Shown here piece by piece: positions 33,966-41,053 of a stretch of 64,000 nt of DNA. The notes below the pieces were generated by a model that saw nothing but the letters and a program-made list of their open reading frames with translations, did not search any database and had not been told where the DNA came from. A program made the position numbers and the translations under genes. Position 1 is the first letter of the stretch, and every line of letters begins with the position of its first letter. The stretch comes from Lachnospiraceae bacterium (GTDB lineage Bacteria > Bacillota > Clostridia > Lachnospirales > Lachnospiraceae): assembly GCA_022792885.1 (NCBI GenBank), contig JAAWBX010000034.1:1-64000 (forward strand), written 5' to 3'.

Positions 33966-34778
33966 ATGTTATTGGAATTGGAACGCATTTTTAAAGATTA
34001 TCAGCAGGATAAGATGGTGGTTCCCGTACTGAAAGATGTTTCTCTTTCCGTGGAAAAGGGCGAATACCTTGCCATCATGGGCCCTTCCGGCTCCGGCAAA
34101 ACCACGCTGATGAACATCATCGGCTTCCTGGACACCCCCACTTCCGGCATCTACCGGCTGGACGACCAGAACGTTCACGGAAAGAACGATCGGGATCTCT
34201 CCCGGATTCGGAACGCCTCCATCGGCTTTGTCTTCCAGAGTTTTAACCTTCTGCCCCGCCAGAGCGCTCTGGACAATGTCGCGCTGCCTCTTTTATACGC
34301 CGGCGTCAAGCGCAAAGAGCGAAAAGCCAGAGCCGCCGACGCCCTCAAAAAAGTCGGATTGGAAGACCGCATGTCTTTTAAACCGACCCAGCTTTCCGGC
34401 GGCCAGAAGCAGCGTGTCGCGATCGCCCGCGCTATGGTCACAAACCCGAAGATTCTGTTGGCCGACGAGCCTACCGGAGCTTTGGATACCGTTTCCGGAA
34501 AACAGATCATGGAACTGTTTCAACAGGTAAATGAAAACGGTATGACCGTTATCATGATCACGCACGACGCCGAGATCGCCGCTCACGCCAAACGGATCGC
34601 CTACATGCGGGACGGCATCTTAAGTGAAACGCCCCCGTGGCAGACAGAAGAACCAGAAGAAATCTTCGTCGACGTAGATCTGGTGGCGAAGACGGCCAAC
34701 GCGGATAAATTTATGAAAAATTCGTCCGCAGAAAGAAACGGATCCGAAAATCCTGCAGAAGAGGAGGGATTGTCATGA
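33966..34778 (+). CDS. MacB-type ABC exporter ATPase
   Basis: The 270-aa ATPase has Walker [14 protein letters not shown], the Q-loop [26 protein letters not shown] typical of the LolD/MacB family, signature [14 protein letters not shown] and Walker [13 protein letters not shown]. It has an acidic C-terminal extension (about 45 residues) beyond the family's usual end. It overlaps the second adaptor by 4 nt. With the permease at 36830 it forms a mechanotransmission-type exporter that probably moves peptides or lipids from the outer face of the membrane. Confidence 0.93.
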   Translation: MLLELERIFKDYQQDKMVVPVLKDVSLSVEKGEYLAIMGPSGSGKTTLMNIIGFLDTPTSGIYRLDDQNVHGKNDRDLSRIRNASIGFVFQSFNLLPRQSALDNVALPLLYAGVKRKERKARAADALKKVGLEDRMSFKPTQLSGGQKQRVAIARAMVTNPKILLADEPTGALDTVSGKQIMELFQQVNENGMTVIMITHDAEIAAHAKRIAYMRDGILSETPPWQTEEPEEIFVDVDLVAKTANADKFMKNSSAERNGSENPAEEEGLS

Positions 34779-36817
34779 AAAAAGTTTTAGCCTGGATTAT
34801 CAGCCTGGCTTTGATCTCCGGCGCAATCGGCGGCGGAATTTATGCCTACAATCGCTCCGCAGCCGAAAACCGAACCGTGGAAGTCACACCGGTTTCCTGG
34901 CTTTATACTACATACTGGGGAGACGAAACCCAATCTTCCGGCATGATCTCCACCGGCATGACTCAAACCATTACACCGGGCGATGAACAGGTCATCCGCG
35001 AAGTCTTTGTCTCCGAAGGGGACCCCGTTTCCGTCGGAACCCCGATCCTTCAATATGATACCACTCTGATTCAACTGGAACTGGAGTTAAAACAATTAAA
35101 TCTTCAAAATCTGGACAATAAGATTTTAAACGCGGCTCAGCAACTGGCCGAACTGCAGAAGATCCGACCCGTGGCTTCTCTTGACCGCACGATCAACGGC
35201 CTCCTTTCCATGACCGCCGATCAGACGAATGCTTCCACAGACCCGGCGGAGCCGACCAGTCCCACGGATCCGACGGCCACGACCGAGCCGACCAAACCAA
35301 CGGAACCTTCCGATCCCGCCGGACCGACGGATTCAACGGAACCGACCGAGCCGTCGACTCCCACAGACCCGACGGAACCGGACGATCCCACAAAACCGAC
35401 GGAACCGGACGATCCCACAAAGCCGACCGAGCCGGACGATCCCACGGATCCCTCCGAACCGGACCGAAAGACCCTGATCCAGAAAGAAGATCTGACCGAA
35501 GAAGCTCCCTACACCGGCGAGGGCACCAAAGAAGATCCCCGGATCTACCTCTGCGATCTCAACGTGGAGATCACGCCGGAATTTATCGCCTGGCTGATCT
35601 CAGAACAGGTCACGGCGGAACTCCATTTTTACTTCAGCGAAGAAGACGCCAACAAAGAAGATGCGGTCCCGGCTTACCGCATTCCTCTCGACGGCTCCGG
35701 TATTCACAACATTTTAAATCCGGAACCGGAAGAACCGACCGAACCGGAAGAACCGACTGAGCCGGAAGAACCGGAATTTCCCGAAGATCCGGACTTTGAT
35801 CCCGGTTTCGACCCCGGTTTTGATCCCGGCCCTACCGGTCCCGTCTATACCCGGGCCGAACTGGCCAAGATGATCGCCGACAAAGAAGATGAGATCACCA
35901 AGCTGAATCTGGATAAACGCACCGCCGAACTGGAACTGCGGACCATTGAACGCAAACTGGAGAACGCCACCGTCTTAAGTACCGTCAACGGCGTCGTAAA
36001 AACATTAAAAGACGAGAACGAGGCCAAGCTGGACGGTTCGGCCATGATTGAGATTACGGCTTCCAGCGGTTATTACGCAACGGGCACAATCAGCGAACTG
36101 ATGCTTGAGCAGCTTTCTACCGGCGATACCGTAACCCTGATGTCCTACGACACCGGCATGAGTTATGAAGCGTCCATCACATCCATTTCGGATGTCCCGG
36201 CAAGCGGAAACTACTTCTACGGCGGCGCCGAAAACCCCAATGTTTCCTACTATGAATTTACGGCCGCCGTCGACGGCTCCGCCGAATTAAAGAGCGGCGA
36301 ATACGTCGGTATCACAATCAGCGCGCCGGATACTTCCGACGGCGAAGGTCTGTACCTGGATAAAGCTTATGTCCGAACGGAAAACGGCATCTCTTACGTC
36401 TACAAAGTCAGCGAAGACAGCCGCCTGGTAAAACAGACCGTAGAAACCGGAAAAACCCTCTGGGATTCCTATATTGAGATCAAGAGCGGCATTACACTGG
36501 AAGACTACCTGGCTTTCCCTTACGGCAAATACGTAAAAGAAGGCACAAAAGCCGTTACGGAGGACGGACAGCCCGCCGTCCCCGGCAGCATGGACGATAT
36601 GAACGGCATGGGCGACATGGGCCTGCCGGCAATAGACGGCGAAATGCCGATTGAAGACGGCGCCGAAGATTATCTGCCGGACGAACAGAAAGATGAAATC
36701 GCCGAGCCGGACGTTCCCCCTTCGGACGAGGACATGGAGCCGACTCCGGATGAACCTGAACCGGAGAATGAACAACCCACGGAGAACGCGGCCGCTTCCG
36801 GCGCCGTCCCGGAATAA
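34775..36817 (+). CDS. Second efflux adaptor with Pro/Thr/Asp/Glu-rich insert
   Basis: The 680-aa protein shares the adaptor plan: N-terminal anchor (5-25), lipoyl half (about 60-95) and coiled coil starting at LELELKQLNLQNL. The hairpin tip is replaced by three parts. These are a PTDPTEP-rich tract (about 155-232), an 80-residue module (about 232-315, with DLNVEITPEFIAWLISEQV) and a PEEPTEPEEP/DPGFDPG tract (about 316-354). The second helix resumes near 360, then lipoyl and barrel domains. The C-terminus is again acidic and Pro-rich. Usual adaptor length is about 400 aa. The disordered acidic tracts may span the cell wall. Confidence 0.85.
   Translation: MKKVLAWIISLALISGAIGGGIYAYNRSAAENRTVEVTPVSWLYTTYWGDETQSSGMISTGMTQTITPGDEQVIREVFVSEGDPVSVGTPILQYDTTLIQLELELKQLNLQNLDNKILNAAQQLAELQKIRPVASLDRTINGLLSMTADQTNASTDPAEPTSPTDPTATTEPTKPTEPSDPAGPTDSTEPTEPSTPTDPTEPDDPTKPTEPDDPTKPTEPDDPTDPSEPDRKTLIQKEDLTEEAPYTGEGTKEDPRIYLCDLNVEITPEFIAWLISEQVTAELHFYFSEEDANKEDAVPAYRIPLDGSGIHNILNPEPEEPTEPEEPTEPEEPEFPEDPDFDPGFDPGFDPGPTGPVYTRAELAKMIADKEDEITKLNLDKRTAELELRTIERKLENATVLSTVNGVVKTLKDENEAKLDGSAMIEITASSGYYATGTISELMLEQLSTGDTVTLMSYDTGMSYEASITSISDVPASGNYFYGGAENPNVSYYEFTAAVDGSAELKSGEYVGITISAPDTSDGEGLYLDKAYVRTENGISYVYKVSEDSRLVKQTVETGKTLWDSYIEIKSGITLEDYLAFPYGKYVKEGTKAVTEDGQPAVPGSMDDMNGMGDMGLPAIDGEMPIEDGAEDYLPDEQKDEIAEPDVPPSDEDMEPTPDEPEPENEQPTENAAASGAVPE
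35375..35455 (+). repeat. 27-bp minisatellite inside the second adaptor gene
   Basis: Three consecutive 27-bp units begin at 35375, 35402 and 35429, each encoding EPDDPTKPT with few changes (the third ends DPS). All units preserve frame, so copy-number slippage would lengthen or shorten the tract without breaking the protein. Confidence 0.8.
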
Positions 36818-36829
36818 GGAGGTGGACGT

Positions 36830-38080
36830 ATGTTAGAGAATATAGGACTATCATTTCAGGGAATCTGGGCTCACAAAATGCGTTCCTTCCTCACAATGCT
36901 GGGAATCATCATCGGCATCGCCTCAATCATCGCGATCGTATCCACGATTTCCGGCACGAACGAACAGATCAAACAAAATCTGATCGGAGCCGGAAACAAT
37001 GCCGTCAATGTCGTCCTTTTCGAGGAAGACTGGGAGTACGACATGCAGTACAACAGCCTGCCCAAAGGCATTCCGGTTCTGAACGAAGAGAACATGTCCG
37101 CCATCGAAAACCTGGAAGGCGTGGAATCCGCCGCCTTCTACCGGCGCCGCAATACCGATAACTCCGTATTTCGCGCCTCGGCTTCGCTTTCGGGCGGTTA
37201 CATTTACGGCATTGACAACCGTTATTTTACCATTAACGGATTTCAACTGGCGGCCGGGCGTTTCTTCGTCGAAGAAGATCTTAAAAACTATAAAAAAGTC
37301 GCCCTCCTGGAAGAAGGAACGGCGGAAATGTTGTTTGCCGGGGAAAATCCCATCGGCAAAACCATCGAAATTCAGCGGGAACCCTTTATCGTCATCGGCA
37401 CCGTGCGCAAATCTTCCGAATTTGAACCGATCATCAATTCCCGCGAGGATTACTACACCTACAATATGTATCAGAGTTCCACGGCCGTGTTCATTCCTCA
37501 TACGGACTGGCCGATCTTATACCAGTATGACGAACCTCAATCCGTCCTGGTAAAGGCCGCCAGCACCGACGAGATGACCGACGCCGGCAAAAACGTCGCC
37601 GACTATCTGAATCTCTCCGTCAGCAACGAGACGGTCAAGTATAAGAGCAGCAGCCTCCTTGAGCAGGCGGAACAGCTTCAGAAAGTGAGCGCTTCCACAA
37701 ACACCATGCTCATCTGGATCGCCAGTATTTCCCTTCTGGTAGGCGGGATCGGCGTTATGAACATTATGCTGGTTTCCGTCACGGAACGGACGCGGGAGAT
37801 CGGCCTGAAGAAAGCCCTTGGCGCCAGAAAAACCCGCATCCTGAGCCAATTTTTGACCGAGGCCGCCGTACTCACCAGCCTGGGCGGCATTTTAGGCGTC
37901 GCCGCCGGCATCGCACTGGCCGAAATCGTTTCCCGGATCGCACAGATCCCGGTTGCCATCAATGTCCCGGCCGCGATTGTCGCCGTGGTATTCTCCATGT
38001 TGATCGGCCTGATCTTCGGCATCCTGCCTTCCGTAAAGGCATCCAATCTGAATCCGATCGAAGCGCTGCGGCACGAATAG
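36830..38080 (+). CDS. MacB-type FtsX-domain permease
   Basis: The 416-aa protein has an N-terminal helix (about 18-42, MLGIIIGIASIIAIVSTISG), a large MacB periplasmic-type core domain (about 45-285) and three C-terminal helices. These contain the FtsX signature ERTREIGLKKALGARKTRIL and end PIEALRHE. GGAGG is 7 nt before the ATG. It is the last gene of the exporter operon and the partner of the ATPase at 33966. The substrate is unknown. Confidence 0.93.
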   Translation: MLENIGLSFQGIWAHKMRSFLTMLGIIIGIASIIAIVSTISGTNEQIKQNLIGAGNNAVNVVLFEEDWEYDMQYNSLPKGIPVLNEENMSAIENLEGVESAAFYRRRNTDNSVFRASASLSGGYIYGIDNRYFTINGFQLAAGRFFVEEDLKNYKKVALLEEGTAEMLFAGENPIGKTIEIQREPFIVIGTVRKSSEFEPIINSREDYYTYNMYQSSTAVFIPHTDWPILYQYDEPQSVLVKAASTDEMTDAGKNVADYLNLSVSNETVKYKSSSLLEQAEQLQKVSASTNTMLIWIASISLLVGGIGVMNIMLVSVTERTREIGLKKALGARKTRILSQFLTEAAVLTSLGGILGVAAGIALAEIVSRIAQIPVAINVPAAIVAVVFSMLIGLIFGILPSVKASNLNPIEALRHE

Positions 38081-38098
38081 CATCGGCAAAAAGCGTAA

Positions 38099-38140
38099 AA
38101 ATGCAGTGCCTGTCCGGAAACGACGGGCACTGCATTTGCT
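38099..38140. terminator. Bidirectional terminator between MacB permease and DUF421 genes
   Basis: AATGCAGTGCC and GGGCACTGCATT form a stem of about 11 bp with extra GTC/GAC pairing inside. TTGCTTTATT follows on the right. The flanking genes converge. Confidence 0.8.
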
Positions 38141-38848
38141 TTATTCAAAAATATCGATCTGGCAGCGATCTGCCATCCGGACATAAACCGTACACTTCCC
38201 CTGGCTATCGCAGGTCGCCAGAAAAATGTCCTTTGCGGACGTTATCCCCTTGGCGCTTAACTGTTTCTGAAGCCAAGCTTCATCCTTTCCGCAATGCTTC
38301 AGATTCTCCGCCATAACCTGTCCGTCCACAATCACGTTGGCCGTCAGCATCTCCTGCTGCGGCGTCAGTTTCATATCCTGAGGAGTCGCCGGACGGCTCT
38401 CGACCTTCGGAAGAATGCTGATCTTCCCGTTCGGTTCCAACACCGCCGTCTGAATATTATTCAAATCAAAATAACCGCTGTTGCGGCATTGGATCAGAAA
38501 TTCCTGAATATCGATCTTGGCCAGCCGAAGATTTTCATTATAAAGAACGCCTTTATCAAACAATATCAGAGATTTGCCGACCAGAAACCGCCGCGCCTTC
38601 AAAGACTTATTCGTGCCCACCGCGATCATCCACGCGGTCAGCGCATATACCACCATTGCGGTTAACGGCTGTACGAATGTTTCCAGATCCGTCGCCATCT
38701 CCGCCGCGATCGACCCCAAGGTGATCCCGATGATATAATCAAAAAGCGTCATCTGAGAAATCTGACGATACCCCAGTAATTTTGTCAGAAAAAACAATGC
38801 CACGACCGAGGCGGCCGACGTTCCGATTATCAGAAGCACTTCCCTCAT
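38141..38848 (-). CDS. DUF421 (YetF/YrbG-type) membrane protein
   Basis: Start 38848 (MREVLLIIGTSAA) gives 235 aa; a GTG 11 codons earlier is an alternative. Three N-terminal helices precede the conserved LLGYRQISQMTLFDYIIGITLGSIAAE. The cytoplasmic domain contains AVLEPNGKISILPK and a C-terminal duplicated fold. The Bacillus relatives YetF/YdfR are spore or envelope proteins of unclear function. The start codon directly abuts a long terminator-like hairpin whose GGGG is the only ribosome binding site, so translation may be structure-controlled. Confidence 0.88.
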   Translation of the reverse strand: MREVLLIIGTSAASVVALFFLTKLLGYRQISQMTLFDYIIGITLGSIAAEMATDLETFVQPLTAMVVYALTAWMIAVGTNKSLKARRFLVGKSLILFDKGVLYNENLRLAKIDIQEFLIQCRNSGYFDLNNIQTAVLEPNGKISILPKVESRPATPQDMKLTPQQEMLTANVIVDGQVMAENLKHCGKDEAWLQKQLSAKGITSAKDIFLATCDSQGKCTVYVRMADRCQIDIFE

Positions 38849-38909
38849 AAAAAACCCCGCTTTCGTCCGAATATCATCCACGGATATTCTTTCCGAAAGC
38901 GGGTTTTTT
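38849..38909 (-). promoter_or_regulatory. Terminator-like hairpin abutting the DUF421 start codon
   Basis: On the minus strand CCCGCTTTCG and CGAAAGCGGG pair over 10 bp and GAATATC/GATATTC over 7 more. The 3' arm ends GGGGTTTTTT immediately before ATG 38848. It is shaped as an intrinsic terminator for the NifU-like gene upstream, yet it buries the DUF421 ribosome binding site. It may act as attenuator or RNA switch. Confidence 0.65.
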
Positions 38910-38938
38910 ATACATTTACCATCCGGCCGCCGCGGTGT

Positions 38939-39229
38939 TCAATTCCCGTTCTCACGCCTCTTTCTCAGTACATCCCGCGCCGCGCCGATCAGTTCTTCGC
39001 TGACACCGATATCCAAAACGACCGACCGGATCTCAGGAAACGCTTCCCGAATCTCCCTGCCCACCAACTCCTCCGCCGTCACGGCCGCGGAAGGGCAACC
39101 GCTACACCGCCCCAGGAGCCGAAACCGGAGCACTCCGTCCTCCAGACCGAGAATCCGAATATCACCCCCGTGCTCATAAAGAGCCGGCCGGATACGTTCG
39201 TTCAACACTTTCTGCAGAGCTTCTTCCAT
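38939..39229 (-). CDS. NifU C-terminal domain protein, iron-sulfur carrier
   Basis: The 96-aa protein matches the NifU/NfuA scaffold domain, with IRPALYEHGGDIRI at the start and the cluster-binding LGRCSGCPSAAV. It donates 4Fe-4S clusters to apoproteins. Its ribosome binding site lies in the last codons of the dehydratase gene and it begins 2 bases after that stop, so the two are coupled. The dehydratase itself is a 4Fe-4S enzyme, which makes a dedicated carrier plausible. Confidence 0.9.
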   Translation of the reverse strand: MEEALQKVLNERIRPALYEHGGDIRILGLEDGVLRFRLLGRCSGCPSAAVTAEELVGREIREAFPEIRSVVLDIGVSEELIGAARDVLRKRRENGN

Positions 39230-39231
39230 AC

Positions 39232-40683
39232 CTACTCCTCGATTCGAGCGATCCGTTTCGCCAGTTCCTTCTTGGCCGCCAGATTCCCCTGACGGGAAAT
39301 CATGATCCTCTGAGCCTGAGGCGAACCGGCTCCATGCAAAGACTCCGTGCGGTAACCGACCGCCGCCGTCCCCAGCGTCAGATTCTCGATCAGGCGCAGA
39401 ATACGCAGGCGATTCTCCGTAGACACGCCGGCTACGCCTTTAAAATACTTCTCCACGACCGGCCCGATCTTCGGATCCTTCAAATCCTGTTCCGAAGGCG
39501 CCGTCACCACGATACCGCCGGCCAGATCTTCCGCAAGCCTCGCAATCTCATAAGGGAAACGGGTCACATTCTGTTTGCAGACATTCGCCAGCAAAAGATC
39601 GATCATATAATTGCCGGATTCCGTCGGACGGCCTTCGGCCGAACAGGCGATCCCGCAGGCGTATAACGTCTCGTTCAGATGCGTCATTTCAATCAGTTTA
39701 TCCTTCACGTGAGAAGCTTTTGCCACGCCGTTGTAATCCGCCGCGACCGCCGCCGCCCCGATCAGGACGTCGCCGACTCCGACCTTGCAGCCGCCGTAAC
39801 TCTGACGATGATAGCCCGCAAAACGTTCCACCAACATACCGGCAAACTCCGTCTCCCCATTCAGGAACAACCTCTCATTGGGGACAAACACGTCGTCAAA
39901 CACCGCCAGCGCTTCCACACCGCCATACCGGCTGTTCCCGACATCGATCTCTCCACCCTCCAGCTTTCTGGTATCACAGCTCTGACGGCCGATAATCATA
40001 AACAGGCCCGGCGTATCCAACGGCACCGCAAAAGAAATCGCATAATCCTTATCGTCCGGCCCCATGGCGATCGTCGGCATCGTAATCACTTCATGAGAAT
40101 TGCACATGCCCGTCTGATGGGCCTTCGCCCCGCGCACCACGACGCCGTCCGGCCTGCGTTCCACCACCCGAAGAAAAAGATCCGGATCCTCCTGCTTGGA
40201 AGGCGCCAGAGAACGGTCCCCCTTCGGATCGGTCATCGCGCCGTCCACCACCAGATCCTTTTCCTGACAATAACGCAGAAACTTCAGAAAATTCTCGTGA
40301 TAAGACGTACCGTGAGCTTTATCCACCTCATACGTCGTACTGTAGATCGCGTTAAACGCATCCATCCCCACACAGCGCTGAAAACAGGCCGCCGTTGTCT
40401 GACCGCACAGCCTCTGCATTTTTACCTTTTTCACCAGATCTTCCGCATTCTGGTGAATATGAGAAAAACGATTGATTCTCTCCCCCGTCAAATGAGACGT
40501 CGCCGTCATCAAACCTTCGTATTCCGGCATCTGCGCCAGATCATACGTCGCTTTGACGGAATTTAAAGAAGGACGCAAAATGGGATCCTCCACCGGATTG
40601 TCAATCTTTTTCCCGAACATATAGATCTCCATTTTCAAATTCGCAATACTCTCCACGTACTGCTCGCCTGTCATCAAAGCCAT
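39232..40683 (-). CDS. 4-hydroxybutyryl-CoA dehydratase/vinylacetyl-CoA isomerase family (AbfD-like)
   Basis: From 40683 (MALMTGEQYVESI) the product is 483 aa, close to AbfD of Clostridium aminobutyricum (about 490). It belongs to the flavin-dependent HpaB-like fold. The 4Fe-4S ligands match AbfD spacing: Cys-x3-Cys in ACFQRC and His-x6-Cys in HRQSYGGC. AbfD dehydrates 4-hydroxybutyryl-CoA to crotonyl-CoA by ketyl radicals, in GABA or succinate fermentation. The usual partners (4-hydroxybutyrate dehydrogenase, CoA transferase) are not adjacent; the only linked gene is the NifU-like carrier. Its own promoter is at 40753. Confidence 0.9.
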   Translation of the reverse strand: MALMTGEQYVESIANLKMEIYMFGKKIDNPVEDPILRPSLNSVKATYDLAQMPEYEGLMTATSHLTGERINRFSHIHQNAEDLVKKVKMQRLCGQTTAACFQRCVGMDAFNAIYSTTYEVDKAHGTSYHENFLKFLRYCQEKDLVVDGAMTDPKGDRSLAPSKQEDPDLFLRVVERRPDGVVVRGAKAHQTGMCNSHEVITMPTIAMGPDDKDYAISFAVPLDTPGLFMIIGRQSCDTRKLEGGEIDVGNSRYGGVEALAVFDDVFVPNERLFLNGETEFAGMLVERFAGYHRQSYGGCKVGVGDVLIGAAAVAADYNGVAKASHVKDKLIEMTHLNETLYACGIACSAEGRPTESGNYMIDLLLANVCKQNVTRFPYEIARLAEDLAGGIVVTAPSEQDLKDPKIGPVVEKYFKGVAGVSTENRLRILRLIENLTLGTAAVGYRTESLHGAGSPQAQRIMISRQGNLAAKKELAKRIARIEE

Positions 40684-40752
40684 ATCGGACCTGCCTTTCT
40701 TATATGTATTGGAGCCGCCCGTCCTTCCTCGAACAGCCATCTCCTGTTCTTC

Positions 40753-40781
40753 AGTATAAACCGAAATTTCCGGAATGGCAA
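40753..40781 (-). promoter_or_regulatory. Promoter of the AbfD-like gene
   Basis: On the minus strand TTGCCA (40776-40781), a 17-base spacer and TATACT (40753-40758) lie about 70 bases before the start, just after an upstream terminator. Confidence 0.65.
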
Positions 40782-40821
40782 GCGGACAGAGCCGCCAATA
40801 TCGCATCCGTTTTCCCGGAAC

Positions 40822-40869
40822 AAAAAAAGGCCGTCCGCCCGGGGAATACAGGATTGTTGGGCAGACGGC
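40822..40869 (-). terminator. Orphan intrinsic terminator upstream of abfD-like gene
   Basis: On the minus strand GCCGTCTGCCC and GGGCGGACGGC form a nearly perfect 11-bp stem followed by TTTTTTT. It is about 185 bases past the FtsX stop, which has its own hairpin, so it may end a separate short transcript. Confidence 0.85.
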
Positions 40870-41030
40870 GCTGTGCCTGGCCTTGAAAGGAAAGGACAGG
40901 CCGGTAAACCAGATCAAACGGTGCTTATCGCTCTCTCCGGATTACTTCATATCAATTTTTCAAATAACGTTGTTTCTCAATTTTACATATATAACGAAAA
41001 AAACGGGAATTCCTGACACTTTTTATTTGA
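40870..41030 (-). other. Non-coding segment, possible small RNA or leader
   Basis: No ORF is present between the FtsX-proximal hairpin and the orphan terminator. The minus strand contains purine-rich AATCCGGAGAGAGCGATAAG and a GGCC/GGCC pairing shortly before the terminator. I could not match it to a known riboswitch class. Confidence 0.3.
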
Positions 41031-41051
41031 AATCCTGTTTTTAACAGGATT
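41031..41051 (-). terminator. Hairpin right after the FtsX permease
   Basis: AATCCTG and CAGGATT form a 7-bp stem with a 7-nt loop, 3 bases past the stop codon. The following sequence is A-rich rather than T-rich, so termination here may be weak. Confidence 0.4.
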
Positions 41052-41053
41052 CG

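Noticed and set aside
35229-35477. Alternative-frame repeats opposite or within the second adaptor
   Set aside because: They are the same Pro/Thr repeat DNA read in other frames.
40684-40917. N-terminal extension of the dehydratase to 561 aa
   Set aside because: It would cover a promoter and a terminator, and family members start at MALMTGEQY.
40870-41030. T-box, THF or SAM riboswitch ahead of the dehydratase
   Set aside because: GGAGAGAGCGATAAG looked suggestive, but the T-box consensus and the conserved THF and SAM core segments are absent.
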